64,000 nt of DNA, taken from the NCBI RefSeq assembly GCF_011064545.1, contig NZ_JAAMFG010000035.1, forward strand, positions 124,001-188,000, read 5' to 3'. Under the pieces are notes generated by a model that ran no database searches, was not told the DNA's origin, and worked only from the letters and a program-made list of their open reading frames with translations. Both the position numbers and the translations under genes were made by a program. How positions within the stretch are numbered: the first letter of the stretch is position 1; each line of letters starts with the position of its first letter. The stretch is from Wenzhouxiangella sp. XN24 (GTDB taxonomy: Bacteria > Pseudomonadota > Gammaproteobacteria > Steroidobacterales > XN24). Shown one piece after another: positions 8,736-18,047 of the stretch.

Positions 8736-9089
8736 TCAGGGCAGGTCGTCCTGTGCCTGGACTTCGTCCTCCTCGACCGTGCCGTAGGCCTCGCGGATGC
8801 GGACCACCAGCGCGAGGCCCAGCGCCGTGGTGGCCACGCCGACCACGATGGCCGTGAGGATCAGCACGTGAGGCAGGGGATTCGAGTAGTTCTCCTGGCC
8901 CGCCTCGAGAATCGGCACGGTGCCGCCGTCCAGCACGCCGATGCTGATGAACAGGATGAACACCGAGACCTGGAAGATGTTCAGCCCCGCGATCTTCTTC
9001 ACCAGGTTGGTGCGCGAGATCATCGTGTAAAAGCCGATCATCGAGAGCACGATGGCGAGGTGGTAGTTGTAATGCTCGAAGAAGCTCAT
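8736..9089 (-). CDS. mrpC: Na+/H+ antiporter subunit C (NuoK-like)
   Basis: A 117-residue three-helix membrane protein homologous to NuoK and MrpC. The first helix runs from residue ~7 (YHLAIVLSMIGFYTMI), the second covers IFQVSVFILFISIGVL, and the third is HVLILTAIVVGVATTALGLALVV, with the PLPHVLILTAIVVG signature of the family. The acidic C-terminal tail (TVEEDEVQAQDDLP) is cytoplasmic. The start is the ATG in the ATGA overlap with the preceding fused A/B gene. Its position between B and D is as in all Mrp operons. Confidence 0.92.
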   Translation of the reverse strand: MSFFEHYNYHLAIVLSMIGFYTMISRTNLVKKIAGLNIFQVSVFILFISIGVLDGGTVPILEAGQENYSNPLPHVLILTAIVVGVATTALGLALVVRIREAYGTVEEDEVQAQDDLP

Positions 9090-10090
9090 GCGCCGGCCTC
9101 TTCGTCGCCGGTGCGCCGCCCGCGCCCCCGCTCCGCGAAGCTGAAATAGAACACCAGCATCGAGGACGCGACGGTCACGCCGACCCCGATCTCCACGAGG
9201 ATGATGCCGATCTGCTGGGCGAACTTCGGGTCCTCGGCGAGCTGGTTGTAATCCAGGTAGTTGCCGCCCAGCAGCATGGTCGCGAGGCCCACCCCGCCGA
9301 AGATGAGTGCACCGATCGCCGGGAGGCGGTTCAGCCACGCCGGCGGGATCACCTTGCGCGCGGCCTCCAGGTCGAACACCAGCGCATAGAGAATGATCGC
9401 CGCCGCGAAGATCACGCCCGCCTGGAACCCCCCGCCCGGGCTGTACTCGCCGTGGAACTGCACGTACAGGCCGAACAGCAGGATCACGGGGACCACCATC
9501 TTGGCGATGATCTTGAGCACGTCGTGCTGCTCCATCGCCACCGACCCCGCCGTGACCCCGGGCGGGCGGCGCCGCAGGCCGATCAGCGACGTCACGCCCA
9601 CCACCGCGGCGAACACCACGAGGACCTCGCCGAGCGTATCGAAGCCGCGATAGCTGGCGAGCACGGCGGCGACGATGTTCGGGATGCCGATCTCGTCCGG
9701 GGATTCCTGCAGGTAGTGCGGCGCCACGTGGTTGTGCGCGGGGGCGTCCGGGTCGCCGAAGGCCGGCAGGTCCGCCGTGCCGTAGATCAGCACCGCGCCC
9801 GTGACCCACACCACCGCGAGGGGCAACAGCACGCTGCGCTTCGGTCGATGCACCTCGCGCCGCGCCGTCTGGGCGAGGGTCGTGAGGATCAGGATCGTCG
9901 AGATGCCGGCGCCGACCGCGGCCTCGGTGAAAGCCACGTCGGGGGCGTCCATCGTGGTGAACAGGCCGGCGGTGATCAGGCTGAACAGGCCGAACATCAT
10001 GGCCATGGCGAACAGGTCGCGCAGCCGCAGGATCGAGATCGCGCAGACCGCGAGCAAGGCCAGCAGCACGATATCGACGAGCACATCCAT
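9086..10090 (-). CDS. Fused antiporter subunit: MrpA C-terminal (DUF4040, MbhD/E-like) plus MrpB domain
   Basis: A 334-residue membrane protein combining parts that are separate in many systems. Residues 1-75 are a DUF4040/MbhD-type domain (RDLFAMAMMFGLFSLITAGLF, DVAFTEAAVGAGIS). Residues ~85-172 match the MbhE-like end of MrpA (DTLGEVLVVFAAVVGV). Residues ~190-320 form the MrpB/MbhF domain (HGEYSPGGGFQAGVIFAAAIILYAL). In classical Mrp the first two parts are the C-terminus of the ~800-residue MrpA. Here no MrpA N-terminal half is attached, and D-type paralogues probably take that role. The ATG overlaps the mrpG stop by one base (TGATG); the stop overlaps mrpC (ATGA). Confidence 0.9.
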   Translation of the reverse strand: MDVLVDIVLLALLAVCAISILRLRDLFAMAMMFGLFSLITAGLFTTMDAPDVAFTEAAVGAGISTILILTTLAQTARREVHRPKRSVLLPLAVVWVTGAVLIYGTADLPAFGDPDAPAHNHVAPHYLQESPDEIGIPNIVAAVLASYRGFDTLGEVLVVFAAVVGVTSLIGLRRRPPGVTAGSVAMEQHDVLKIIAKMVVPVILLFGLYVQFHGEYSPGGGFQAGVIFAAAIILYALVFDLEAARKVIPPAWLNRLPAIGALIFGGVGLATMLLGGNYLDYNQLAEDPKFAQQIGIILVEIGVGVTVASSMLVFYFSFAERGRGRRTGDEEAGA

Positions 10091-10425
10091 CAGCCCTGGC
10101 GCTCCTTGCCGGTATTCCCGTCGTAATGCTTGCCCGGCTCGAGGCCGCTGTGCAGCGCCGCCTTGGCGAGCGCATGCGAGGCCGTCGGGCTGGTGAGGAA
10201 CAGGAACACGATGAGGAACAGGAGCTTGACGGTGACCAGCGTGAAGCCCGACTGCAGCATGAATCCGGCGATGATGCAGGGCGCGCACATCGAGTCGGTC
10301 ACGCTCGCCGCATGGATGCGGCTGAAGAAATCCGGCAGGCGCAGCAGGCCGATCCCCCCGATGATGCCGAAGGCGCCGCCGACGAGGATCAGCACCCAGC
10401 TGAGCAGGTCGATCGCGACGGCCAT
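10090..10425 (-). CDS. mrpG: Na+/H+ antiporter subunit G
   Basis: A 111-residue three-helix protein of the MrpG/MnhG/MbhC family. Characteristic residues are GGAFGIIGGIGLLRLPDFFSRIHAAS in the first third, followed by a helix with GFMLQSGFTLVTVKLLFLIVFLFLTSPTASHALAKAA. The Thr-Ser-Pro-Thr-x-x-His ending is the hallmark of the family. The start is the ATG in TGATG shared with the mrpF stop. The C-terminal tail is hydrophilic (PGKHYDGNTGKERQG). It acts as a small membrane subunit needed for complex assembly. Confidence 0.93.
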   Translation of the reverse strand: MAVAIDLLSWVLILVGGAFGIIGGIGLLRLPDFFSRIHAASVTDSMCAPCIIAGFMLQSGFTLVTVKLLFLIVFLFLTSPTASHALAKAALHSGLEPGKHYDGNTGKERQG

Positions 10426-10700
10426 CACTCGCCCTCCGGGCGCGTCGCCGCGTCGCCGTCGTACTCGAAGAAGCGCAGCACCGCGATCACGCCGATGAAG
10501 TTGATCAGCGCGTAGGCGAGGGCGATGTCGAGAATGTCCGGCCGGCCGCTGAGAAAAGCCAGCGCCGCGATCAGCAGCACGGTCTTCGTGCCGAACACGT
10601 TCACGGCGAGGATCCGGTCGTAGACCGTCTTGCCGAGCAGGGCCCGCGTCACCGCGAGCGCCATGGTGATGAGGATCGAGAGAATCGCGGCGACGATCAT
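10425..10700 (-). CDS. mrpF: Na+/H+ antiporter subunit F
   Basis: A 91-residue protein with three hydrophobic segments, typical of MrpF/MnhF/MbhB. The family motif VYDRILAVNVFGTKTVLLIAAL is visible around residues 28-50, followed by DIALAYALINFIGVIAVLRFFE. Its ATG overlaps the mrpE stop (ATGA, 10697-10700). In Bacillus, MrpF has been tied to solute efflux and Na+ handling; no such specificity can be read here. Confidence 0.92.
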   Translation of the reverse strand: MIVAAILSILITMALAVTRALLGKTVYDRILAVNVFGTKTVLLIAALAFLSGRPDILDIALAYALINFIGVIAVLRFFEYDGDAATRPEGE

Positions 10701-11218
10701 GACGCCCCCGCTTCGCCGGGCCGGGGCACAGGCAGGCGCCGCTCCGCACGGCTCACCCGCCGGTCCATCTCGCCCTCCAGCAGCGCCTCGACGGTGTCGC
10801 GCGACAGCGCATGCACGCGCAGGCGCTGTCCTTCCACGTCCAGCGTCACGGTGCCGGGGGTCAGGGTGATCGAATTGGCATACACGACCCGCCCCACGGT
10901 GGTCGTCTGGCTCGCATCGAGCTCGAACACCGTCGGGCTGATCGGCATCGAGGGCGACAGCACGCGGCGCGCCACGTCGAAGCTCGACTTGACGATCTCG
11001 ATGCTCAGCCACGGCCAGTAGGGGACATAGCGGATGCCCGCCCAGATGGGGTTGGTGTACGCATCGAGGATGTTCATGCGCCACGTGAGCAGCAGCGTCA
11101 GCAGCACCGAGGCGGTGCCGAGACCCAGCAGGATGGGCTTGTACAGGCCGGACAACAGCAGCCAGATGGCCGCCAGCAGCAGGCCCATCAGCAGGAAATT
11201 CACGAGTGGCTTGTACAC
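10697..11218 (-). CDS. mrpE: Na+/H+ antiporter subunit E
   Basis: A 173-residue protein, first gene of the nine-gene antiporter operon. Two N-terminal hydrophobic segments (FLLMGLLLAAIWLLLSGLYKP, LLGLGTASVLLTLLLTWRM) are followed by the MrpE domain with YVPYWPWLSIEIVKSSFDVARRVL and ANSITLTPGTVTLDVEGQRLRVHAL. I chose the GTG at 11218 because AGGAC lies eight bases upstream and MrpE proteins normally start at this point. The longer open frame upstream (to 11524) would read into the divergent promoter region and lacks family similarity. Confidence 0.9.
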   Translation of the reverse strand: MYKPLVNFLLMGLLLAAIWLLLSGLYKPILLGLGTASVLLTLLLTWRMNILDAYTNPIWAGIRYVPYWPWLSIEIVKSSFDVARRVLSPSMPISPTVFELDASQTTTVGRVVYANSITLTPGTVTLDVEGQRLRVHALSRDTVEALLEGEMDRRVSRAERRLPVPRPGEAGAS

Positions 11219-11523
11219 CGGCTGTCCTGTTTCCTTGGGCCCGGGGGATCGGATCTCGGCCAGAAAAAACCCGGGCAGGGCGCCTTGCGCGACCCGCGAC
11301 GGGATTTTCGGGCAGCGGCAATAATAGACGGCCGGGCGAGCCGCGCCAACAACGGGCCGGCTGGTAATGGCTAATGTGACGGTGTTCGAGTCATTCCGGG
11401 GCGCCGGCTCACATATAATGTCGCGTTGACGCTTTGTCGTGGCCGCGCCCGTGGCGGGCCGGGGCGAACCGCAGGGCATCCAGCTCGTTTTGCGCGAGCG
11501 CCACCGGAACCGAGGAGAAGACA
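11219..11523. other. Divergent intergenic region between antiporter operon and UDP-sugar dehydrogenase
   Basis: About 305 bases separating two divergent units, so it must hold promoters for both mrpE (minus) and the dehydrogenase gene (plus). I see a strong ribosome binding site (AGGAG, 11513-11517) for the plus-strand gene. An AT-richer patch near 11400-11430 (ACATATAATG) could be a -10 element. No RNA gene or convincing operator was recognised. Confidence 0.4.
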
Positions 11524-12807
<1,284 letters not shown>

Positions 12808-12873
12808 GGACTGGGACTGCGCGCGCCAAGAGCTGCTCCGAAGCAGCCGCGCCTGACAAGAAGGAAGAAAACA

Positions 12874-13890
12874 ATGAAAGTGCTAGTCACCGGCGCGGCC
12901 GGGTTCATCGGTTCCCACGTGGCGAAGAAGCTGCTGGCCCGGGGCGACGAGGTCGTGGGGCTCGACAATCTCAACGAGTACTACGATCCCACCCTCAAGC
13001 GCGCCCGGCTCAGCCGGCTGCAGAACGAACCGGAATGGCGCTTCCGCAAGCTCGACCTGGTCGATCGCAGCGGCATGATGGAGCTGTTCAAGACCGAGCG
13101 CTTCGACCGGGTCGTGCACCTCGCGGCCCAGGCGGGGGTGCGCTACTCCATGGAAAACCCGATGGCCTACGTCGAGAGCAACCTGGTCGGCCAGACCAAC
13201 CTGCTCGAGGGCTGCCGCCACGGCGGGGTGCAGCACCTGGTCTATGCCTCGACCAGCTCCGTGTACGGCGCCAACACGAAGATGCCGTTCTCGGTGCACC
13301 AGAACGTCGATCACCCGCTGTCGTTCTACGCCGCGACGAAGAAAGCCAACGAGCTGATGGCGCACACCTACTCGGCGCTCTACCAGCTGCCGACCACGGG
13401 CCTGCGCTTTTTCACCGTGTACGGGCCCTGGGGAAGGCCCGACATGGCGCTGTTCAAGTTCACCAAGGCGATCCTCGAGGGCCAGCCGATCGACGTGTTC
13501 AACTACGGCAACCACCGGCGCGATTTCACCTACATCGACGACATCGTCGAGGGCGTGGTCCGCTGCCTGGACAAGGTCGCGACGCCGAATCCCGACTGGG
13601 ACGCCGACGCGCCCGACCCCGGCACCAGCTTCGCGCCGTATCGGCTTTACAATATCGGCAACCAGGGCCCCATCGAGTTGATGCGCTACATCGAGGTGCT
13701 CGAGGAGCGCCTCGGCAAGACCGCGGAAAAGCGCATGCTGCCGATGCAGCCCGGCGACGTGCCCGATACCTGGGCCGACGTGGAGGCGCTGGTGAATGAT
13801 GTCGGCTATCGCCCCGCGACCCCGGTCGAGGAGGGCATCGCGCAGTTCGTGGACTGGTACGTGTCTTATTATCGTAACGGGCAGGGATGA
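12874..13890 (+). CDS. UDP-glucuronate 4-epimerase-type SDR
   Basis: Extended short-chain dehydrogenase that interconverts UDP-glucuronate and UDP-galacturonate, or the N-acetylated acids made by the gene upstream. 338 residues, the usual length. The NAD motif [16 protein letters not shown] is at residue 6, the Ser/Thr site [15 protein letters not shown] near 127, the catalytic [16 protein letters not shown] near 150, then [20 protein letters not shown] and [14 protein letters not shown]. The ATG follows AAGGAAGAAA. It lies 66 bases after the dehydrogenase and 37 bases before pgi, so the three may be cotranscribed. Confidence 0.88.
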   Translation: MKVLVTGAAGFIGSHVAKKLLARGDEVVGLDNLNEYYDPTLKRARLSRLQNEPEWRFRKLDLVDRSGMMELFKTERFDRVVHLAAQAGVRYSMENPMAYVESNLVGQTNLLEGCRHGGVQHLVYASTSSVYGANTKMPFSVHQNVDHPLSFYAATKKANELMAHTYSALYQLPTTGLRFFTVYGPWGRPDMALFKFTKAILEGQPIDVFNYGNHRRDFTYIDDIVEGVVRCLDKVATPNPDWDADAPDPGTSFAPYRLYNIGNQGPIELMRYIEVLEERLGKTAEKRMLPMQPGDVPDTWADVEALVNDVGYRPATPVEEGIAQFVDWYVSYYRNGQG

Positions 13891-13927
13891 TGATGCAGGG
13901 CTGTCGATCCTTTACAGGACATCGCGC

Positions 13928-15565
13928 ATGGGGAGCAGGGACGTGAGCTGGCCCAAGGGCCTGAAGTCCTGGCGGGCGCTCAGGACGCACTACCGCGAGG
14001 ATCTCGCGAAGCGTCACCTGCGCAGCATGTTCCGGCGCGACCCCGAGCGCTACACGCGGTTCTCCGCCGAGTTCGAGGGGATCCTGGTCGATTACTCGCG
14101 CAACCAGGTGACGCGCAAGACGATGCGCCTGCTCAAGCGCCTCGCCCGCGAGACGGGCGTCGAGGCGATGCGCGAGCGGATGTTCGCCGGCGAGCACATC
14201 AACAACACCGAAGACCGCGCCGTGCTCCATCCCGCTCTAAGAGCCGATCGAGACGACCCTTATTTCGACGGCGATTTCGACGCGACGGCCGCCGTCCACG
14301 AGGTGCTCGACCGCATGGACGCTTTCGTGCGCGCGGTGCACTCCGGCCAGTACGCGGGCCACGCCACCGGGCGCAAGTTCACCGACGTGGTGAACATCGG
14401 CATCGGCGGCTCCGACCTGGGCATCGCCATGGCCGTGGACGCGCTGGCCGGATATGCGGTGCCGGGCATGAAAGTCCACTGCGTCTCGAACATCGACGGC
14501 GTCGGGCTCGCCGACGTGCTCGAACAGGTCGAGCCGGGCACCACCCTGTTCGTCATCTGTTCCAAGACCTTCACCACCCTCGAGACGCTCACCAACGCCC
14601 ATGCCGCGCGCGAGTGGTTCACCGAGCGGATGGGGGCCGAAGCCGTGGCGACACACTTCGTCGGCGTGTCCACCAACCACGACGCCATGGACGCTTTCGG
14701 CATCTCGCCGACCAACCGCTTCGGCTTCTGGGACTTCGTCGGGGGGCGCTACTCGCTGTGGTCCGCCGTGGGGCTGTCGATCGCGCTGGCCGTGGGCATG
14801 GACAACTTCCGCGCGCTGCTGGCCGGCGGACGGATCATGGACCGCCATTTCCGCGATGCGCCGCTCGACGACAACCTGCCCGTGCTGCTCGGCCTGCTCG
14901 GGGTCTGGAACACCGCCTTCCTCGGCTACGAGAGCCTCGCGGTGCTGCCCTATGACAGCCGCCTCGCGCGCTTCCCCGCCTACCTGCAGCAGCTGCACAT
15001 GGAATCCAACGGCAAGCGCGTCCGGCGCGACGGCAGCCGCGTGAGCGTCGGGACCGAGCCGGTGCTGTGGGGCGAGCCGGGCTCCAACGCACAGCACAGC
15101 TTCTACCAGTTGCTCCACCAGGGCACGCGCAAGGCCTCCGTGGATTTCCTCGCCCCGGTCCAGGCCTCCGGTCCCTCGCAGGTCCAGCACGATCTCGCCC
15201 TCGCCAACCTCCTCGCGCAGGCCCGCGCGCTGTCCGAGGGGCTCGACGAGGACACGCTCAAGGCGGAACTGGGCGACGACCACCCGCTGGTGCCCCACAA
15301 GGTGCACCCGGGCAACCGGCCCAGCACCACGATCCTGTTCCAGAAGCTCGACCCCGCGACGCTCGGCAAGCTGATTGCGCTTTACGAGCACAAGGTGTTC
15401 GTCGAGAGCGTGATCTGGGGCATCAATGCCTTCGACCAGTGGGGCGTCGAGCTCGGCAAGAAGCTGGCCGGCGAACTCGCCGGGGCCGTGAGCGATCCCG
15501 ACGGTTTCCAGGGCGGAGATGCGTCAACGCGCGGGTTGCTGGACGCGATCGCGCGCTGGCGTTGA
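13928..15565 (+). CDS. pgi: Glucose-6-phosphate isomerase
   Basis: Interconverts glucose-6-phosphate and fructose-6-phosphate, feeding glycolysis and nucleotide-sugar synthesis. 545 residues versus 549 in E. coli. Visible: GIGGSDLGIAM, SKTFTTLETLTNA (phosphate binding), the catalytic Glu in LHMESNGKRV, His in GSNAQHSFYQLLHQG, and the signature ending SVIWGINAFDQWGVELGKKLA with the catalytic Lys. The ATG at 13928 is preceded by AGGA. A GTG at 13943 after GGGAGCAGGGA is possible and would shorten the protein by five residues. Its place next to UDP-sugar genes is consistent with precursor supply. Confidence 0.95.
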   Translation: MGSRDVSWPKGLKSWRALRTHYREDLAKRHLRSMFRRDPERYTRFSAEFEGILVDYSRNQVTRKTMRLLKRLARETGVEAMRERMFAGEHINNTEDRAVLHPALRADRDDPYFDGDFDATAAVHEVLDRMDAFVRAVHSGQYAGHATGRKFTDVVNIGIGGSDLGIAMAVDALAGYAVPGMKVHCVSNIDGVGLADVLEQVEPGTTLFVICSKTFTTLETLTNAHAAREWFTERMGAEAVATHFVGVSTNHDAMDAFGISPTNRFGFWDFVGGRYSLWSAVGLSIALAVGMDNFRALLAGGRIMDRHFRDAPLDDNLPVLLGLLGVWNTAFLGYESLAVLPYDSRLARFPAYLQQLHMESNGKRVRRDGSRVSVGTEPVLWGEPGSNAQHSFYQLLHQGTRKASVDFLAPVQASGPSQVQHDLALANLLAQARALSEGLDEDTLKAELGDDHPLVPHKVHPGNRPSTTILFQKLDPATLGKLIALYEHKVFVESVIWGINAFDQWGVELGKKLAGELAGAVSDPDGFQGGDASTRGLLDAIARWR

Positions 15566-15610
15566 GCGGGGTTTGCGGGCCGCGCTCTCGGCGGGAAGCC
15601 GGGTAATAAA

Positions 15611-15650
15611 GAATAAAACGGGCGATCCCGCCTTTCGCGGGATCAGCCCG
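15611..15650 (-). terminator. Intrinsic terminator of the mvaT-like gene
   Basis: Read on the minus strand: CGGGC-T-GATCCCGC, loop GAAAG, GCGGGATC-GCCCG, then TTTTATTCTTTATT. The stem is 13 base pairs with one bulge and is followed by a U-tract, so it ends the minus-strand H-NS-like gene. On the plus strand it lacks a good U-tract after the stem. Confidence 0.8.
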
Positions 15651-15704
15651 TACTTACCGGATCAGCCCGTAATTACCCGTAATTAAAGTAATTCCGGTAA
15701 TTAC
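15640..15704. repeat. Short direct and inverted repeats at the mvaT 3' end
   Basis: Two direct copies of GGATCAGCCCGTA (15640-15652 and 15659-15671, 19-base period) are followed by a perfect 9-base inverted repeat, GTAATTACC (15669-15677) and GGTAATTAC (15696-15704). The inverted repeat reaches into the last codons of the mvaT-like gene. Function unknown; it may add structure to the mRNA 3' end. Confidence 0.6.
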
Positions 15705-16093
15705 TCGCCGGCGACCCAGCTTTCGACGACCTCGGAACCGTGTTCCGCCTTCCAGGCCTTGAGCACGCGGTGGTTGCCGCCGCGCGTCTCGACTTTCTCG
15801 CCGGTGTGCGGGTTCAGGTAGACCTTCAGCTTGCGGCGCCGGCGCTTGCGCACGGGGGCTTTGGCCGCCTTGGCGCCGGCGCGCTTGCGCCCGCGGGCCG
15901 GGGCCGGGCGCAGGTCGAACAACACGGCGAGATGTGAGACCGGGCGACCATGTTTTTTCAACAGCGCCTCGATCTCGTCGCGCAACTTGATATCGCTCTT
16001 GAGTTCCTTGTCGTTCTCCAACGCCTTCAACTCCTCCGTGAGCTTGGCGAGCAACGCTTCCTTGTTGCGCAATTCCTTTAATTTTGCAGACAT
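15701..16093 (-). CDS. MvaT/H-NS-family nucleoid protein (xenogeneic silencer)
   Basis: A 130-residue DNA-binding protein. The N-terminal half is a coiled-coil oligomerisation region (KLKELRNKEALLAKLTEELK, KDIKLRDEIEALLKKHG-like pattern). There is a basic Ala/Arg/Lys linker at about residues 66-88 (RGRKRAGAKAAKAPVRKRRR), and the C-terminal domain reads VYLNPHTGEKVETRGGNHRVLKAWKAEHG. This last part is the MvaT/MvaU pattern (NPHTGE, GGNH, LK.WK). Such proteins bind AT-rich foreign DNA and repress it. Its gene precedes an AT-rich horizontally acquired polysaccharide locus, a natural target; that link is inference. It has its own AT-rich promoter region and terminator. Confidence 0.88.
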   Translation of the reverse strand: MSAKLKELRNKEALLAKLTEELKALENDKELKSDIKLRDEIEALLKKHGRPVSHLAVLFDLRPAPARGRKRAGAKAAKAPVRKRRRRKLKVYLNPHTGEKVETRGGNHRVLKAWKAEHGSEVVESWVAGE

Positions 16094-16392
16094 GTTTAAT
16101 AGGCCTTGTTATGTCGATCAAATATAAGAAGCAGGCCGTTAAACCATAACTCCCGAATTAATAAGTTGCAATAATAAATTAATAATACATTCGCCGGATA
16201 TTCAGCGCGGACGAAAAATATCGTGCCGGAATAATTGGAAAACCCATCAAGTTGCGCCTGGATCGAAGCGGCGGGTCGCGCCGGGTGCGGGTCGCAATCT
16301 CCCGCGCGGAACCGATTGATAATCGCTCGCGTCGGTTATGCTGCAATGCGATAAACTCGGAGGGAGCCCAGCGAACCGGGACCATCGTGAAC
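16094..16392. other. AT-rich divergent spacer between mvaT-like gene and ndh
   Basis: About 300 bases. The part next to the mvaT-like gene (16110-16220) is strikingly AT-rich compared with its surroundings, as expected for an autoregulated silencer promoter. The ndh side is GC-rich, with a GGAGGGAG at 16361 that is too far from the chosen ndh start. No gene seen. Confidence 0.5.
16143..16171 (-). promoter_or_regulatory. Candidate sigma70 promoter of mvaT-like gene
   Basis: On the minus strand TTGCAA (16166-16171) is followed after exactly 17 bases by TATGGT (16143-16148), about 50 bases before the start codon. This fits -35/-10 spacing. The surrounding run of A/T could also bind the gene's own product. 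Prediction from sequence only. Confidence 0.45.
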
Positions 16393-17682
16393 ATGCACAG
16401 GATCGTCATTGTCGGGGGCGGCGCGGGCGGCATCGGCACGGCCACCCGCCTCGGGCGCAAGCTCGGGCGCAAGGGAAGTGCGCACGTCACCCTCGTGGAC
16501 CGGGTCGAGAGCCACGTGTGGAAACCGCTGTTGCACGAGGTCGCGACCGGCGCGCTCGACACGGGCATCGATGCGGTCAGCTACCGCGGCCATGCGGCGG
16601 CCAACGGCTACCATTTCCAGCAGGGCCGGCTCGCGGGGCTCGACCGGGCCAACCGCCGCGTCGTGCTGGCGCCGATCTATGACGGGGCCACGGAGTTGTT
16701 GCCGGCGCGCGACCTCGAGTACGACTACCTCGTGATCGCCATCGGCAGCGTGGCAAATGACTTTGGCATCCCGGGCGTGAAGCGCCATTGCCTGTTCCTC
16801 GACGACACCGAGCAGGCGATGGGGATCCGCAAGATCCTGCTCAATCGCTTCCTGCGCTACGCCAGCCACGAGCAACGCCAGGAACGCATCAAGGTGGCGA
16901 TCGTCGGCGCGGGGGCCACGGGCACCGAGATGGCGGCGGAGATGCACCATGCGGTGGACCAGTTGCGTGGCTACGGCTACAAGATCGACACATCGCTGCT
17001 CGACGTCACGCTGATCGAGGCGGATGAACGGATCCTGCCCAAGGTCGGCCGCGACAAGATCTCGGACTCCGTGGCGCGGGAACTCGAACGGATCGGTGTG
17101 CAGGTGCTGACCAACACGCGCGTCGTCGAAGTCACCGACCGCAATATTACGTTCCAGGGCGGCTATGTCGTGGCGGCGGACATCGTCATCTGGTCGGCCG
17201 GGATCCGCGGGCCCGACGTGCTGAGGGAGCTGGGCGGTCTCGAGACCAACCGCATCAACCAGCTGGTGGTGCGGCCCACGGCCCAGACCACGCGGGACGA
17301 CCGGGTGTTCGCCATCGGCGACTGCTGTGCCTGTCCGCAGGATGACGGCAGCTGGGTCCCGCCGCGCGGCCAGGCTGCCCGCCAGCTGGGGCACGTGGCG
17401 GCCGACAACATCATGTCCATGATGCGGGGCGAGGCGCCGGACAACGTTTATGTTTACAAGGACCTGGGGTCGCTGGTGAACCTGTCCAGGTTCCATACCG
17501 TGGGGAACCTGTTTTCGTTCCTCGGCGGCGGGGTGATGGTCGAGGGGCGCATTGCGCGGTTCACTTATTTGAGCCTTTACCGGCGGCATCTCATCGAGTT
17601 GTATGGGCCGGTGCGGGGGGTGTTGATGATCCTGTTGAAGAGTTTGCACCGGGTGATCCGGCCGCATTTGAAGTTGCATTGA
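16393..17682 (+). CDS. ndh: NADH dehydrogenase type II (NDH-2)
   Basis: Single-subunit, non-proton-pumping NADH:quinone oxidoreductase on the cytoplasmic face of the membrane. 429 residues. The FAD-binding motif VIVGGGAGGIGTATRLG is at residue 5, the second Rossmann motif VAIVGAGATGTEMAAEM near 170, and the FAD-contact motif VFAIGDCC near 310, followed by RGQAARQ. The C-terminus has a basic/hydrophobic amphipathic region (LILLKSLHRVIRPHLKLH-like) expected to attach to the membrane. The start is uncertain: ATG 16393 gives the usual NDH-2 N-terminus, and GTG 16387 is two codons upstream. No clear Shine-Dalgarno is adjacent. Confidence 0.9.
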   Translation: MHRIVIVGGGAGGIGTATRLGRKLGRKGSAHVTLVDRVESHVWKPLLHEVATGALDTGIDAVSYRGHAAANGYHFQQGRLAGLDRANRRVVLAPIYDGATELLPARDLEYDYLVIAIGSVANDFGIPGVKRHCLFLDDTEQAMGIRKILLNRFLRYASHEQRQERIKVAIVGAGATGTEMAAEMHHAVDQLRGYGYKIDTSLLDVTLIEADERILPKVGRDKISDSVARELERIGVQVLTNTRVVEVTDRNITFQGGYVVAADIVIWSAGIRGPDVLRELGGLETNRINQLVVRPTAQTTRDDRVFAIGDCCACPQDDGSWVPPRGQAARQLGHVAADNIMSMMRGEAPDNVYVYKDLGSLVNLSRFHTVGNLFSFLGGGVMVEGRIARFTYLSLYRRHLIELYGPVRGVLMILLKSLHRVIRPHLKLH

Positions 17683-17765
17683 TAGAGGCGGTGGCATCGC
17701 CTGTACCGGGTTGCCAATGTCGCCGGAAAGGCATACATTAGGCATCCATACGATGAGGCTGGCTC

Positions 17766-18047
17766 ATGAAATTGGTTGCATGGGACCCGGACAAGAATCT
17801 CAGGCTGAAGCTGGAACGCGGAGTCTCTTTCGAGGAGGTTCTTTTTCACCTCGAGGCGGGCGATGTGTTGGATGTGGTGGATCACCCGAATCCGGAACGC
17901 TACCCGGGTCAGAAGATCTACGTCGTCCTGGTCGACGGGTACGTGTACCTTGTGCCGTTCGTGGAGTCCGAGGGTGAAATCTTCCTGAAAACCATCATCC
18001 CGAGCCGTAAAGCCACGCGATTATTCCGAGGTGTGCACGATGAATGA
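17766..18047 (+). CDS. BrnT-like toxin candidate
   Basis: A 93-residue protein resembling the BrnT-type RelE-fold toxins. It opens with WDPDKNLRLKLERGVSFEEVLFHL and ends with GEIFLKTIIPSRKATRLF, matching the BrnT plan (WD..K...N...HG..FEEA ... RIISARKAT). In this branch, a middle block HPNPERYPGQKIYVVLVDGYVYLVPFV replaces the usual region. It is immediately followed, with an eight-base overlap, by a ribbon-helix-helix-type antitoxin gene, which supports a type II toxin-antitoxin pair. Toxicity (RNase) is inferred from the family. Confidence 0.75.
   Translation: MKLVAWDPDKNLRLKLERGVSFEEVLFHLEAGDVLDVVDHPNPERYPGQKIYVVLVDGYVYLVPFVESEGEIFLKTIIPSRKATRLFRGVHDE

Noticed and set aside
17684-17705. 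AGGCG...CGCCT hairpin after ndh as a terminator
   Set aside because: Short stem and no U-tract follow; not strong enough to list.
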